DNA of 64,000 nt from Closterium sp. Naga37s-1 (GCA_947471745.1 CANJKZ010001018.1:1420001-1484000), one strand, 5' to 3'. Shown: positions 31,334 to 41,560, counted from the stretch's first letter. Translations and numbers: made by a program. Notes: generated by a model from the letters alone, not told the origin.

Positions 31334-31898
31334 GGGCGTGTCTGAAGTGCAAACGTCGAGTTTCGTCAAATTTCGTCGACGAAACTCATCCGTGGGACCC
31401 ACGCGTGTTGGTGTCTGAAGTGCAGCCTGACATCCCTCGACGAAACTCGACGTTCGTGCACATGTCGAGGGATGTCGAACAGTGATACCGGGCAGCTGTT
31501 TGAGTCACTGTAGTCAGTGAGTGTTTCAAAAACAATTCTTCGACACGCCATGTCTGCATAGCTGTGGCAAACACACGTGAATAAGAACTAAGACGAGAGC
31601 GACACGTGCTAGAGAAATTTCGCTGGCAATGTGACAGTAGAATATCCGGTGTTACCAGCAACAATCTATGTTAAGCGAAATTCGCGAGATTGCAAACAAT
31701 TGAGTTACATGAATGATTCTGTTAATTCCACGTCGAATTTTCATGGGCAACTTATAACAGTGTTCCTATGGCACGTGTGGGTTGTTTTGTCGTGTGGGTG
31801 TCTGAAGTGAACACAGCTGAAAACGGATGTCGAGTTTCGTCAAGGAACGTCGACGAAAGTTTCGTCGGCAAACGTCGAAATTCACTTCAGACACGCCC
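31334..31898. mobile_element. MITE with 16-bp TIR and TAA duplication (PIF/Harbinger, Tourist-like)
   Basis: The left end GGGCGTGTCTGAAGTG (31334-31349) is the exact reverse complement of the right end CACTTCAGACACGCCC (31883-31898). Both are flanked by taa (31331-31333; 31899-31901). TIRs of the form GGGC-TGT-TG and 3-base TWA duplications are typical of PIF/Harbinger MITEs. The 565-bp interior codes nothing and holds extra copies of the TIR motif near 31411 and 31797, and fold-back text around gtcgagtttcgtc / gacgaaactcgac. Confidence 0.85.
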
Positions 31899-32759
31899 TA
31901 AGCTTCGCCAAACCACTGCTAGCCTGACGTGGTTGCGGACCGTGTACCGTCAGCCCTGGTTTTGGGGGTCTCTCTCTCCAGACGTGTCTACCCCAGCTCT
32001 TCGTGGTTGGTAGAGACTACAGTACAGCGCTGGCAATCGGGAGGGAGCCTCTCTTCTTGACAATGGGGAGAGAGCTCTGGCAACAGCGCTACTGTATCGT
32101 TCAGAGTGACGGTGTTACACCTGAATGTCAACGATTGACAGGCAGACAAACGTAAACATTTAGACTCTGTGGTTGACTTTGACCTACATGTTGACCTTCA
32201 GATTTCGAAGATGTGTACAGCACTCTGATGTCTTCATCCAACCGCACTTCCTGCACTGTACAGCCAGTGTCAGGGTGGAGCGGGAAGGGGGTGGAAAAGG
32301 GGGCAGGAAAATCCCGGAAACCTGGGTATGGGAACGGCAGTGGCTTCTTTCCACTGGAGGGCGAAACCCACTTCCTTTCCAAGAAAGTGACCTCTGCTGG
32401 CACCAACACACTCGCTACAAATACGAATATAGTAACCCTGAGAACTTCGAGTTTGTACCCAACCCACATAGGAGGGGGTGGTGCGAACCTAGAAAATTTA
32501 CGCTGTGATGTTACGAGTGCAATTGAGTGAGCGAGCGAGAATTGCACTATCGAAGCATGAGCGAAGGCATGAGCGAAGAATATATAGCGAAACTACAGTG
32601 GTAACGGTAATGCATGAAAATGGGGTGCGCGACGGGCCTGGCGCCGAGGTTGGGAAATGTCGAGGTGGAGGTCCGGAGTGCGGGTTACCAACCGAACCGT
32701 GAGGTTGGGTCGCGTCGTGAACAGTGGCGGGAACAGTGTCGAGGCGAATGTCGCGAGTG
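31899..32759. other. Non-coding flank of the copia-B element
   Basis: No gene is supported. The block 32429-32513 (ctgagaacttcgagtttgta ... gctgtgatgtt) recurs in reverse orientation at about 60301-60389. Confidence 0.5.
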
Positions 32760-32764
32760 GTAAC

Positions 32765-33656
32765 TGCGGAGAGTCACCCTACAACGGGAGTGGACTACGA
32801 AGGAGAGCACGGAGTTGTGTGGGTGATCGTAGCGCTCTAGTAGCGTTCTATTAGAGTTCTTACTACTTGCTGTGTTCACTGAGAAATTTGGCAAGAGTTT
32901 CCGCTAAGGAAATTGAAAGAACATTGAAATTTGAGAATTAGAGTACAAAGAAGAGCATGCAAGTGATATCACTCTTGAATTCTGCAATCCCTAGCAAGAA
33001 TTCTGCAAGGCGAATTGTCAGCACTGCATCAGAGCGGTTCGCCAACACTGAAATAGAGCGGTCTGCCAGCGGAGCAGAAGGGCGACATGACAGCGCTGCA
33101 ACAGGGCGGCCGGCCAGCGCTGCATTCGCAGGTGAATATCTGCGCAGGTATGCACCTGCCGAGTAGGTGCAGGTAGACGGTTGCACCGTCAGAGGCATTG
33201 CGCAGGTGCCAGGTAGAGAACGCTCCGACGGTTTCGTCAGGTGTCCACCGTCGAGCTCGTGATGCCATTTCGCAGGTCGAATTTTGCTAAGAGCCACCTG
33301 AGCGAATTTCGCATGCCCTTGCAGAGTTTCGCAGTCGCGCGAATTCGGCCAGCCAGTTCGCCGAGATGAGACTCGCCGAACAGCGCCCTTCGATCAGAGA
33401 ACGGGGCTCCTCGGAAAGCACCCCGTCCGTCAGAGATCGCGCGACCCAGAAGCAGATCAGAAGACGAGCTCGTCGAACAGCACCCCGTCGACCAGAGCTC
33501 GTTGACGGGCTGGTGAATCAGAGGACAACCTCCTCGAAAACCACCCGCGGGTTCAGAGGACGGGCTGATCCAATGCGACGATCACTTCGTCGAATTCACC
33601 ACGTCGTCGCAGAGAATGCCTGTGCCCAAGCGAGGGCGGGGCCTTTCACTCCGACA
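32765..33656 (-). repeat. 3' LTR of the split copia-B element (892 bp)
   Basis: On the minus strand it starts TGTCGGAGTGAAAGGCC and ends CTCCGCA. It is almost identical to the LTR at 60476-61368 (the 97-residue shadow frame common to both is identical), and more diverged from the LTR at 57970-58851. Confidence 0.92.
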
Positions 33657-33781
33657 CTCCCCTGCCCAGCTCAAGCTTGGGCCCCCACACACAAGGTCCA
33701 CCCAGAACCTAAGTAATAGAATACAAGGGGATATTACTCTGGCGTGCATACTCCCGTACGCCGGTCACCGCACCAGCCATG

Positions 33782-34758
33782 TTAGAGGACATGGCACCTA
33801 CTGCTGCACGTCGTCGTCGTCGCCGACGTCGGCAAGGCAAACCTGGCCGACCGCGACAGAGCACCGTTGAAGGCCGGAAAGTGCAGCCCTTTCGTAAGGA
33901 AGTCCGCCGGCTGCTCGGATGTCGGAATGTACTCCAGCGCAATCTTCTTGCGCTTCACCATCTGCTGCAGCCAGGCGTAGCGTCGCTCCATGTGATTGAG
34001 GTTGCCCTTCAGCCCCAAGCCCTCAGCGACCGCGATTGCGGACTGATTGTCCACGTTCAGAACAGTTGGCGTCCCAGCATCAAGGAGCTGGAACTCGGCG
34101 AGGAGGAACCGAAGTCGACGAGCCTCCTTGCCTGCTTCGGTGGCCGCGATGTACTCCGACTCTGTAGAGGACAGAGTCACGCACTTGATGCGTTGGCTCG
34201 TCCAGGAGACAGCTGCGCCGCCGAATGTGAAAACGTAGCCACTTGTGCTAGTGCGATTCTGCTTGTCGCCGGCGTCGTCCGCGTCCGCGTAGCCGACCAG
34301 TTTCAGAGTTTCGGGTCCTCCTCCGAACTCCAGAGCGAAATCGCGCGTGTCAGCAAGATAGGTGAGGCAGCGATCGACCTCGCGCCAGTGCTGATCGCTC
34401 CTCACCGTCAGACCAGACCCCAGCTTGCTACACGCGAAAGCAATGTCGGGCCGAGTTGTTGTGGCAGCGAACTGCAGCGAACCGACCTTCTGACGGTACT
34501 CCTCCTCTTCGCGCGACTGAAAGTCTTCGTCGTCGAAAGTCAGCTCCGCGTAAGCGTCCACGGAAACAGGCGTCTTCGGACGCCGACCAGTCTGCTCCTC
34601 GTCGATGAAGCGCCTACGCAGCTTGTCAACGTAGGACTGCTGGTGCAACCACAGCTTTCGCGCCGGACGATCGCGCACGATTTCGAGCCCCAAATACTTC
34701 TCGACCGGACTGATCTCGCGCAGCTCAAAAGCGGCCTCCAGCAGCTCCTTCAGCTCCT
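33782..34758 (-). CDS. copia-B RT end and RNase H (part of the interrupted pol)
   Basis: From the gypsy insertion point it reads the RT end (EKYSGLEIVRDRPARKLWLHQQ) and a full copia RNase H: TTTRPDIAFACSKLG, LVGYADADDAGD, TSGYVFTFGGAAVSW, SSTESEYIAATEAGKEARRLR, LNVDNQSAIAVAEG and DFLTKGLHFPAFN. No stop occurs before 33782. The catalytic Asp and Glu are present, unlike the copy at 57140-57829. Confidence 0.9.
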
Positions 34759-35141
34759 TGTCATGTTTTTAATTGTTAATTAGCGTAGGCAGTGACAATA
34801 TAAAACCATGACAGATTACAGTAGTGAGTAGAGTTACAAATGAGGTCAAGGAAACCCGCGCAGTCAAGGCGGGGGAAACGAGGAGAAGTAGCGAAAGTAG
34901 GAATCCGTTGTAGAGCAACGGTAACCCGACCCTACTACTTAGGCAAGCAACCGAAGTAGGTTCAATTGCTTGCTTGTTTGTTTCCACTCTTAGCAAAAGA
35001 CCTGTTCCTAGCTACTCCCTAGTGCTGCTTTCGTAGAGGAGCCAACCATAGCAAGCCCCAGTTGGTTGTTGCCCACGAGTGTGGTCGTCAGTCAGCCGAG
35101 TTAGGTTTTCCTAGCCAAGATCTAGTGGCTAGGGACTTTCA
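34759..35141 (+). repeat. Terminal repeat A1 of gypsy-MT (383 bp)
   Basis: It matches A2 (41563-41945) almost perfectly; the first difference is near base 15. It starts TGTCATG and ends ACTTTCA. No TGG-type primer-binding site follows it directly (the next bases are acaaacaagcaag). Confidence 0.93.
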
Positions 35142-35940
35142 ACAAACAAGCAAGAAAGCGACCCGCTGTCGCCACGGAGTTAGTATGACCGATAGGTTTA
35201 AACTACGATCCGGACAGAGCTATCGTAGAGAAGAGCGTCTCGCGGAGCCAAGCTGGCGCGCCGCTACCGCAATCATCCGGGAAGGAGAAACTGCGACCGA
35301 AGCGTCGGGCTCGTCTTTGCCAAGAACTGCGGCCTATCGCACCCCGCATCAACGCGAACGGGACCGACAGGAGGAGATGGAGCCGCGACGCACCGTCGCG
35401 TCAGATCCAGGAGAAACGCCACATGATATGAGATGGGCACGTGAAGCGCGGGCGCGATGGGAGCGGAGGCACGCGACTACTTCCCCGAGAGCGATGCCGG
35501 GGATGGAGACAGACCGGACGCAGGTGCACGCGCCTTGGCTGCGCCGCCAGCCAGACAGCGGTTTGCAGACGCCGCCGAATCAGGAAATCGTGGCTAGTCG
35601 GTCAGCGGAGTTACCAGCGGCGATGGCACTCCCTCCCCGTCCGAATGAAAAAAGGTGGCAGGGAGGCGCTCTCCCAAAACTGGAAGTGGCCGAGCGATTC
35701 ACCGGGATTCCCGGAGTGGGCCCTACCTTGAAGAACTACTTGATACAGCTCGAGACGGTGCAGTACTGCTGGGAACGGGACGGACTGGACCCTGCCGAGT
35801 TCTTCAGACGGATGGTGGTGACATTGGCGGGCGAAGCGGAGAATTTTTACCGGATGACACGGAGTGAGGTGCTCGAGGAATGGGAATGCGGTGAGACCGA
35901 CAATCCGACCACGCGCTTCATCAAACTACTAAAGAAATAG
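35062..35940 (+). pseudogene. gypsy-MT gag, N-terminal part, ended by TAG in the capsid domain
   Basis: The functional start is probably the ATG at 35185 or later, because the first bases overlap A1. The basic, Arg-rich N-terminus is followed by the start of the retrotransposon gag core (PTLKNYLIQLETVQYCWERD, AENFYRMTRSEVLEEW, FIKLLKK). TAG at 35938-35940 is followed in the same frame by FLGQTKARVEEFREFRRG, the normal continuation of this domain. A Gln or Lys codon was probably lost. Confidence 0.85.
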
Positions 35941-38900
35941 TTCCTGGGGCAGACCAAGGCGAGGGTGGAAGAGTTCCGCGAGTTCCGCCGGGGAAGGGAT
36001 GAATCCCTGCTGGCCTACTATTGCAGGTTGAGGGAGCTGGCCGAGGACTTGGAGAGTAGCGACGAACGACTGCTCGTACGCAAGTTCGTCAGGGGCTTAG
36101 AGGAAGACCTGCGGAACGTGGTGCGGAACACGGTATATGGTGTCGGTGCGGATGTTACGCTGAAGGAAGTGTATGGACTGGCGAAACGTACGGAGCACGC
36201 GCAACGGATGCTGGATTTGGAGGATGGAGAGACCCGTCCCAAAGCGAAGTCCTCGTGGGCAGCGGCGGCGCTGGTGGAAACGGCGCAGGGAGGAGCGCCA
36301 CGGACAGATGGACGGCGGTGTCACGAATGCGGAGAACTGGGTCATCTGAAGCGTGACTGTCCGAAGCTGCCGGTGTGCGGGAACTGCGGGAAGAAAGGGC
36401 ATAAAGAGGACGCCTGCTACAGCCCCCGCCGCGTGGAGGAGAACCCGAGCAAGGAGGAGTTGCAAGCGGAGATTAAGAAGCTGCAATTGAAGTTGGAAGC
36501 AAAGCCGAGAGTCGAGCCGAAAGCTCGGGCCATGCTCGCATACGAAGAGATTGCTGAGGACGAGGAAGGAGAAGTCGAGTACCTGCCTGCAAGCGGCTTT
36601 ATGGCGCTCCCCAGAGAGAGGGGGGAAATAGACCTTCGGCCTCGGGGAAGTCAGTCGACCGAAAGCCGCTCCAGCCGCGTGAGAGGACCGAGAGGTAACT
36701 TCCACGAGGGGAGTAGTACCTCGGAGCTGCGTCGCCATCCTAACGAGCGGTTGGTGTGCCAGGCGTCAGTGCTGATCGCAGAAAAGGGGAGCCTGACCGT
36801 AGGGGGGCTGCCCGTCGGACAGGCGATCGTAGACACTGGCGCTCACAACGTGTTGATCGGACGGGGCCTAGCGAAGCAGCTGAAGCTAGACCGGCCGGGG
36901 AGGTTGGTACAGAGGGGGGTCCTGCTAATGACCGCTGAAGGGGGTGAGCCGAAATGGATGCCGCGGACCGTCAGGCCGATTGAAATCGTACTGCTCCCAG
37001 GGACGGAGAAAGAATGCTGCATCCGCGTGACTTGCGGAGTGTCGGAGTCGGAAGACTACGACGTGTTGTTGGGCATGGACCTGTTGTACCGAGTGGGCGC
37101 CACCATATGTACCTGGCAAGAGAAAGTGCTGTACCGAGTACACTATTGGGATCCAGCCAGCTCGGTCGGAACCTTGCCCGTGAAGTTCGTCAGGCAAGAG
37201 CCGCGGGAGGCCTACGGGGCGCGACCTGCTGACTTGAGCCCTGCGCTGGATGACTGGAGTTGGGAGAAATATGCAGAGGAGTACGAACGCCGCATCGAGA
37301 GGAGACAGCAGGGGAGAGAGCCGCCGTCTCTGAAGGAGAGGATCTCCAGGCTATGGACGCTGGAGGGGTCAATATGTGTGATGGAGCTCTACGGAGGCAT
37401 CGGTACCGGGTTGGCGGCAGTGCTGAAGGCGGGATGCAGAGTGCGGAAATGGATTCATGTGGAACGGGACCCAGTGGTGCGGCGGATGGCTCAGCATCAC
37501 GCACGGCTGCTACTGGAAGAGTACCCGGAGCAGATAGCGGAGTCTGCTATCCCAGCCGAGGATGAAGAAGTGGTGGATGACGTGAGGACCATTACGGTGG
37601 AGAAACTGGAGCAGTGGGGGCAGATCGACGTCATCATCGCGGGATGGGAATGTCAAGGGTACTCGCGCGCAGGAGAAGGGATGGGGATGGACGATATCCG
37701 GGGGGCCTCTTTCCGGGATCTGAAGCGGGTATTGGAGATGGTCCAGAACAGGCAAGGGGAAGTGTTGTACATTCTGGAAAACGTGGACTTCGCCGAGGAT
37801 TGCCGGGAACCCGTGAGGAGGGCGTTTGCGGAGGTGGAGGCGGCCGTCGGCAGGGGGCAGGCGGTTGACGCAGCGCAGCTAGGGTCCAGGGCCCACCGAC
37901 CGAGAAGGTACTGGCAGAACGGGATCTCGGACGCGAGCCTGCGTCATGCGCTCGCGCAGATGCAACGGCCCGAACCCAGACTGGTCAGTGACATCCTGGG
38001 TCCCAACCGGCTGCCTGCACCCGTCACCACTCCTGACCATCCGTCACAATATCAGTGCAACGTGCCAGGGAAGCCGAGGCAGGCGCTGCCTACGCTCGTG
38101 TCCTACGTGGATGCGTACGGGTTCGTGATGGAGGGGGACCTGCCAGGTCCGGGAATGATTTACGATGTAGTGGGGAAGCGGTGGGAGCAACCTACGGCTG
38201 CCGAACGGGAGTTAGCCATGGGCCACAGCCTGGGAGCCACAGCCCATCCTCGAGTGACGGAGCCCCAGAGACGCGCGGCGCTGGGCCGAGCTATGGACTT
38301 GAATGTCATGGCATGGCTGGTGGAGACTATCCGCATGCACTTGAAGCGGAAGGAGTTGCAACGCGGCATAGAGGTCAGCGAGCTGTACCAGGAGGAGGAG
38401 GAGGCTGAGATGAAGCGGCGCCAGCTGCAAGCGATAGAAGAACAGGAAGAGGCGCGGATTTTAGAAGGATGGGCCTACATGGCCGTGGGAGTAACGGAGA
38501 GAGGTGCGGATCAGGGGGTACTACCTCCGGACGGAGAACGGCCAGCCCCCGCGGAGAGGCCAAGTCAGGAAAGGGGCCCTGATGACGACTGGCCCATTGG
38601 CACAGGATTGGGGGCAGAAGCAGCACGAGCGTTGCAGGAGGTGCTGCGGATGCATCGGCAGACGTTCGCTTATACCCTGCAAGAGCTGGGCCAGTGCAAC
38701 ACGCATCAGATGCAAGTGAAGCTGACGACAAAAGTCCCCATATACCAGAGGAAGCGGAGGATGAGCCCCGGGGACCTAGATATCTGCAGGGAGAAGTGCG
38801 CCGAGCTATTGGCTGCGGGCCTCATCCAGAACTCGGACAGTGACTATGCAGCCGCAACGGTGGTGGCTGCACGGAAAGATCTCACGGGGGAAGTGTCGGC

Positions 38901-39045
38901 CAGGAGGATGTGTGGGGACTACCGAGGGCTTAACAAAGTGACTGTGGCAGATCGGTACCCCATGCAATCAGCCGAGGAGATATTCGATAGGCTGCAAGGG
39001 GCTGTAGTGTTCAGCACGCTGGATCTCCGCCAAGGGTTCAACTAG
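35941..39045 (+). CDS. gypsy-MT gag end, zinc knuckles, protease, C5-cytosine DNA methyltransferase, RT start
   Basis: Residues are counted from 35965. Gag end (1-110), two CCHC knuckles (CHECGELGHLKRDC 119-132; CGNCGKKGHKEDAC 138-151), protease site VDTGAHN (Asp 290). Residues about 470-795 form a full-size C5 methyltransferase that would move a methyl group from AdoMet to cytosine: motif I MELYGGIGTG (473), motif IV AGWECQGYS with the catalytic Cys 563 (Pro before Cys is Glu here), motif VI ILENV (605-607), motif VIII QLGSRAHRPRRYW (638), target-recognition region, motif X GRAMDLNVMAWLVETI (about 774). RT then starts (MQVKLTTKVPIYQRKRR, RYPMQSAEEIFDRLQG, LDLRQGFN) and stops at TAG 39043-39045, where relatives have Gln. 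Confidence 0.92.
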   Translation, partial: FLGQTKARVEEFREFRRGRDESLLAYYCRLRELAEDLESSDERLLVRKFVRGLEEDLRNVVRNTVYGVGADVTLKEVYGLAKRTEHAQRMLDLEDGETRPKAKSSWAAAALVETAQGGAPRTDGRRCHECGELGHLKRDCPKLPVCGNCGKKGHKEDACYSPRRVEENPSKEELQAEIKKLQLKLEAKPRVEPKARAMLAYEEIAEDEEGEVEYLPASGFMALPRERGEIDLRPRGSQSTESRSSRVRGPRGNFHEGSSTSELRRHPNERLVCQASVLIAEKGSLTVGGLPVGQAIVDTGAHNVLIGRGLAKQLKLDRPGRLVQRGVLLMTAEGGEPKWMPRTVRPIEIVLLPGTEKECCIRVTCGVSESEDYDVLLGMDLLYRVGATICTWQEKVLYRVHYWDPASSVGTLPVKFVRQEPREAYGARPADLSPALDDWSWEKYAEEYERRIERRQQGREPPSLKERISRLWTLEGSICVMELYGGIGTGLAAVLKAGCRVRKWIHVERDPVVRRMAQHHARLLLEEYPEQIAESAIPAEDEEVVDDVRTITVEKLEQWGQIDVIIAGWECQGYSRAGEGMGMDDIRGASFRDLKRVLEMVQNRQGEVLYILENVDFAEDCREPVRRAFAEVEAAVGRGQAVDAAQLGSRAHRPRRYWQNGISDASLRHALAQMQRPEPRLVSDILGPNRLPAPVTTPDHPSQYQCNVPGKPRQALPTLVSYVDAYGFVMEGDLPGPGMIYDVVGKRWEQPTAAERELAMGHSLGATAHPRVTEPQRRAALGRAMDLNVMAWLVETIRMHLKRKELQRGIEVSELYQEEEEAEMKRRQLQAIEEQEEARILEGWAYMAVGVTERGADQGVLPPDGERPAPAERPSQERGPDDDWPIGTGLGAEAARALQEVLRMHRQTFAYTLQELGQCNTHQMQVKLTTKVPIYQRKRRMSPGDLDICREKCAELLAAGLIQNSDSDYAAATVVAARKDLTGEVSARRMCGDYRGLNKVTVADRYPMQSAEEIFDRLQGAVVFSTLDLRQGFN

Positions 39046-41490
39046 ATACCAATTCGGGAGGAGGACCGCAAGAAGACAGCCTTCCATGGGCCGGATGGAT
39101 TACACGAGTGGAAGTTCATGCCCTTCGGCATGAAGAACGCGCCGGCTTTGTTTCAAAGGGTGATGGATTCAGTGCTGAGAAATGTCCCAGCGGCAGCCTG
39201 CTACATAGACGACGTGGTGGTGTTCAGCGCCTCCGATGAGCAGCACGTGAAGGACGTGAGCGACACGCTGGCGGCTATACGAGATGCAGGACTGACCTGC
39301 CATCCGAAGAAGTGCAGTTTTGGCAACAGCACCGTGAAGTATCTAGGGTTCGAGGTACAAGGGGGGCGACTGAGCATCCAACAGGCGAAAGTTGAGGTGC
39401 TGGACCGAGTCCCCGCCCCCAAGGATCGTAGCACGCTGCGGGCGGTGCTAGGCTTCCTCAACTACTACCGCAAGTTTGTACCTAACTTCAGTCGCACGGC
39501 CGCGGTATTGAACAGGCTGTTGAGAGAGGAGCAGCCATGGCAGTGGGGAGAGGCGGAGCAGGGGGCATTCAAAGCCCTACTGAAGGCTGTGAAGACTGGG
39601 ACCGTGCTCACTCTGCCCAGCAAAGAGGATCCTTTCACGCTCTACACGGACTGGAGCAGTGCAGGCATGGGAGGTATCCTATGTCAAGAACGGGAAGGAC
39701 AGGAGATGGTAGTGGCGTTTGCGAGCAGGAGCTGCAACCCCGCAGAAGCCAACTACAGCTCCTATGAGGGGGAAGGGCTAGCGGCGGTGTGGGCTATCAC
39801 TCATTTCCGGGTATACCTGCAAGGGAGACCGTTCACGTTAGTCACAGACCATCAACCTCTGACATGGCTGATGACTAACCAGGCTCTGACAGGGAGGAAT
39901 ACCCGATGGGCGATGAGATTGCAGAAGTATGAGTTCACGATTCGGCACCGAGCGGGGAAAACGCTGCAGCACGTGGACGGGCTCTCGCGTAACCCGCCCC
40001 CTACTAGCCCAGAGGCGTGCCTGGTGGCGATGGCCCGCGAGATTGACGGAGAAGGAGCGAAGCAGCAGGCACAACGAGGAGCTGACGACATCTGGGAAGA
40101 TGACGAGACCCTGAGGTGGATCCAGGGAAAGAAGTCCGAGGCAGAGACAGTGAGTGAGAGAGCCAGGGCCAGAGGGCTGCATTATCGGTGGTTCCAAGGT
40201 CAACTGCAGAAGACTACCAAGGAAGGGTGGAAGCTAGTCCCTAGGCGGGAAGAGCGGGAGGAGATAATCGCGAAGGTGCATCGGCAGTTGGGGCATTACG
40301 GCAGTCTGCGGACAAGCCAGCTGATAGAGACGGGCTGGTGGTGGGCAGGCATGAGAGGAGACATCAAAGCTTGGGTGAGCTCGTGCGAGCTATGCAGCCG
40401 GAACAAAGCGGAGCTCGAGAAGGGAAGGGAGGAGCTGCAGTCTTTACCTATTCGGGGAATAGGGTTTCGTTGGTCCCTAGATCTGGCAGGAGAGATGCCG
40501 CTCAGCCGGAGGGGGAAGAGGTTCATTCTGATCATGATTGAGCACGGCAGCAAATGGGTGGAAGTCAAGGCCCTGCCGAGCAAGAGCTCAGCCAAGATAG
40601 CCGAGGCATTCGAGGAGCAAGTGCTTACACGCTTCGGAGCCTGCGGAGAAGTACTAACGGACCAAGGCACTGAGTTTTTGGGGGAATTCGAGAAGTTGCT
40701 GAAGGCGAGTGGCATTACTCACCGGCGGACCTCACGGTACCATCCGCAGAGCGACGGCCTGACAGAGAGGTTCGTGCAGACTATGAAGCGGGGACTAAGG
40801 GCCTACGGAGAGAAGTTCAAGCGAGATTGGGATGCAAGGCTACCCTGGGTGGCGGCGGGATACCGATTCAGTAAGCAAGCGGCCCTGAAAGACTTCTCCC
40901 CTTACTACCTGCTGCTGGGAAGGGAACCCATCTTACCGGTTGATGCACCACGGCTCCTGACGGGGGTGGTCAGGGCCGACACAGCAGAGGCTTGGGTGGG
41001 GTTAGCTGAGGCGCGGGCGCGGTACCTGCGTGAGATGCTGCCAGCGGCACTCGAGAACCTGCAAGTGGCACATCTCAGGGATGCCCAGCGATACAAACGG
41101 AGGAGAGAAGGGCAGGCAGAGCAAAAGGGGCCACAGCTGAGGGTGGGAGAGGAAGTGTATGTTAAGCAGGCAAGGCAGGACATGCTGGACATAGGTCTGA
41201 GTGTCGAGCGGTGGAGAGTGAAAGAAGTGAAAGATTCAGGAGTGGTGGTGCTGGTCGGGGAGAAGGGCCAGGAGAAGCGGGACCATCGGACGAACGTGGC
41301 GCGGGCCAGGCCTCCTACAATGGCCCCAGCAGTAAGGAGGAGCCTCAGGCAGGAGAAGGAAGGGCAGCCTTTCTACCAGGACGTCCATCGGCGACAAGGG
41401 ACAGGGCCAGTGCCGAGGAGGGGGCAAGTGGGAAAGGCAGAGCCAAAGACCCAGGGCTTGGGGAGGGAACTGAGGAACTTGATGGGTTGA
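39046..41490 (+). CDS. gypsy-MT reverse transcriptase, RNase H, integrase
   Basis: In the same frame as the ORF before it. RT continues IPIREEDRKKTAFHGP, FMPFGMKNAPALFQR, YIDDVVVFS (39204 on) and LGFLNYYRKFVPNFS. RNase H begins LYTDWSSAGMGGILCQ. The integrase has an H-H-C-C domain (HRQLGHYGSLR ... CELCSRNK) and the DDE core: WSLDLAGEMP, LTDQGTEFLG, PQSDGLTERF. The C-terminus is basic and has no clear chromodomain. The presence of integrase shows that this is not a tyrosine-recombinase element, despite its end structure. The last 22 codons lie in B1. Confidence 0.93.
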   Translation: MPIREEDRKKTAFHGPDGLHEWKFMPFGMKNAPALFQRVMDSVLRNVPAAACYIDDVVVFSASDEQHVKDVSDTLAAIRDAGLTCHPKKCSFGNSTVKYLGFEVQGGRLSIQQAKVEVLDRVPAPKDRSTLRAVLGFLNYYRKFVPNFSRTAAVLNRLLREEQPWQWGEAEQGAFKALLKAVKTGTVLTLPSKEDPFTLYTDWSSAGMGGILCQEREGQEMVVAFASRSCNPAEANYSSYEGEGLAAVWAITHFRVYLQGRPFTLVTDHQPLTWLMTNQALTGRNTRWAMRLQKYEFTIRHRAGKTLQHVDGLSRNPPPTSPEACLVAMAREIDGEGAKQQAQRGADDIWEDDETLRWIQGKKSEAETVSERARARGLHYRWFQGQLQKTTKEGWKLVPRREEREEIIAKVHRQLGHYGSLRTSQLIETGWWWAGMRGDIKAWVSSCELCSRNKAELEKGREELQSLPIRGIGFRWSLDLAGEMPLSRRGKRFILIMIEHGSKWVEVKALPSKSSAKIAEAFEEQVLTRFGACGEVLTDQGTEFLGEFEKLLKASGITHRRTSRYHPQSDGLTERFVQTMKRGLRAYGEKFKRDWDARLPWVAAGYRFSKQAALKDFSPYYLLLGREPILPVDAPRLLTGVVRADTAEAWVGLAEARARYLREMLPAALENLQVAHLRDAQRYKRRREGQAEQKGPQLRVGEEVYVKQARQDMLDIGLSVERWRVKEVKDSGVVVLVGEKGQEKRDHRTNVARARPPTMAPAVRRSLRQEKEGQPFYQDVHRRQGTGPVPRRGQVGKAEPKTQGLGRELRNLMG

Positions 41491-41560
41491 GGAGACATAG
41501 CAGGGAGGCCTGGAGGACAGCACAGACACACGAGGGCAGAGGAGAAGAAAGAATCCGACA
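41425..41560 (+). repeat. Repeat B1 of gypsy-MT (136 bp)
   Basis: It codes the last residues of pol and a purine-rich run, and ends CCGACA two bases before A2. It is repeated as B2 at 41944-42079. Confidence 0.93.
41532..41553 (+). promoter_or_regulatory. Purine-rich tract before A2 (possible polypurine tract)
   Basis: gagggcagaggagaagaaag is all purine but for one C. It lies 10 bases before A2, not directly next to it as expected for a normal LTR. Confidence 0.5.

Noticed and set aside
33366-33716. 116-residue frame repeated at 60407-60766 (-)
   Set aside because: It lies wholly in the copia-B LTR and its conservation reflects LTR identity, not coding.
35965-39045. The methyltransferase as a host gene interrupted by a retrotransposon
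   Set aside because: It is in one frame with gag/protease before and RT after, and the whole lies within one TSD-flanked unit.
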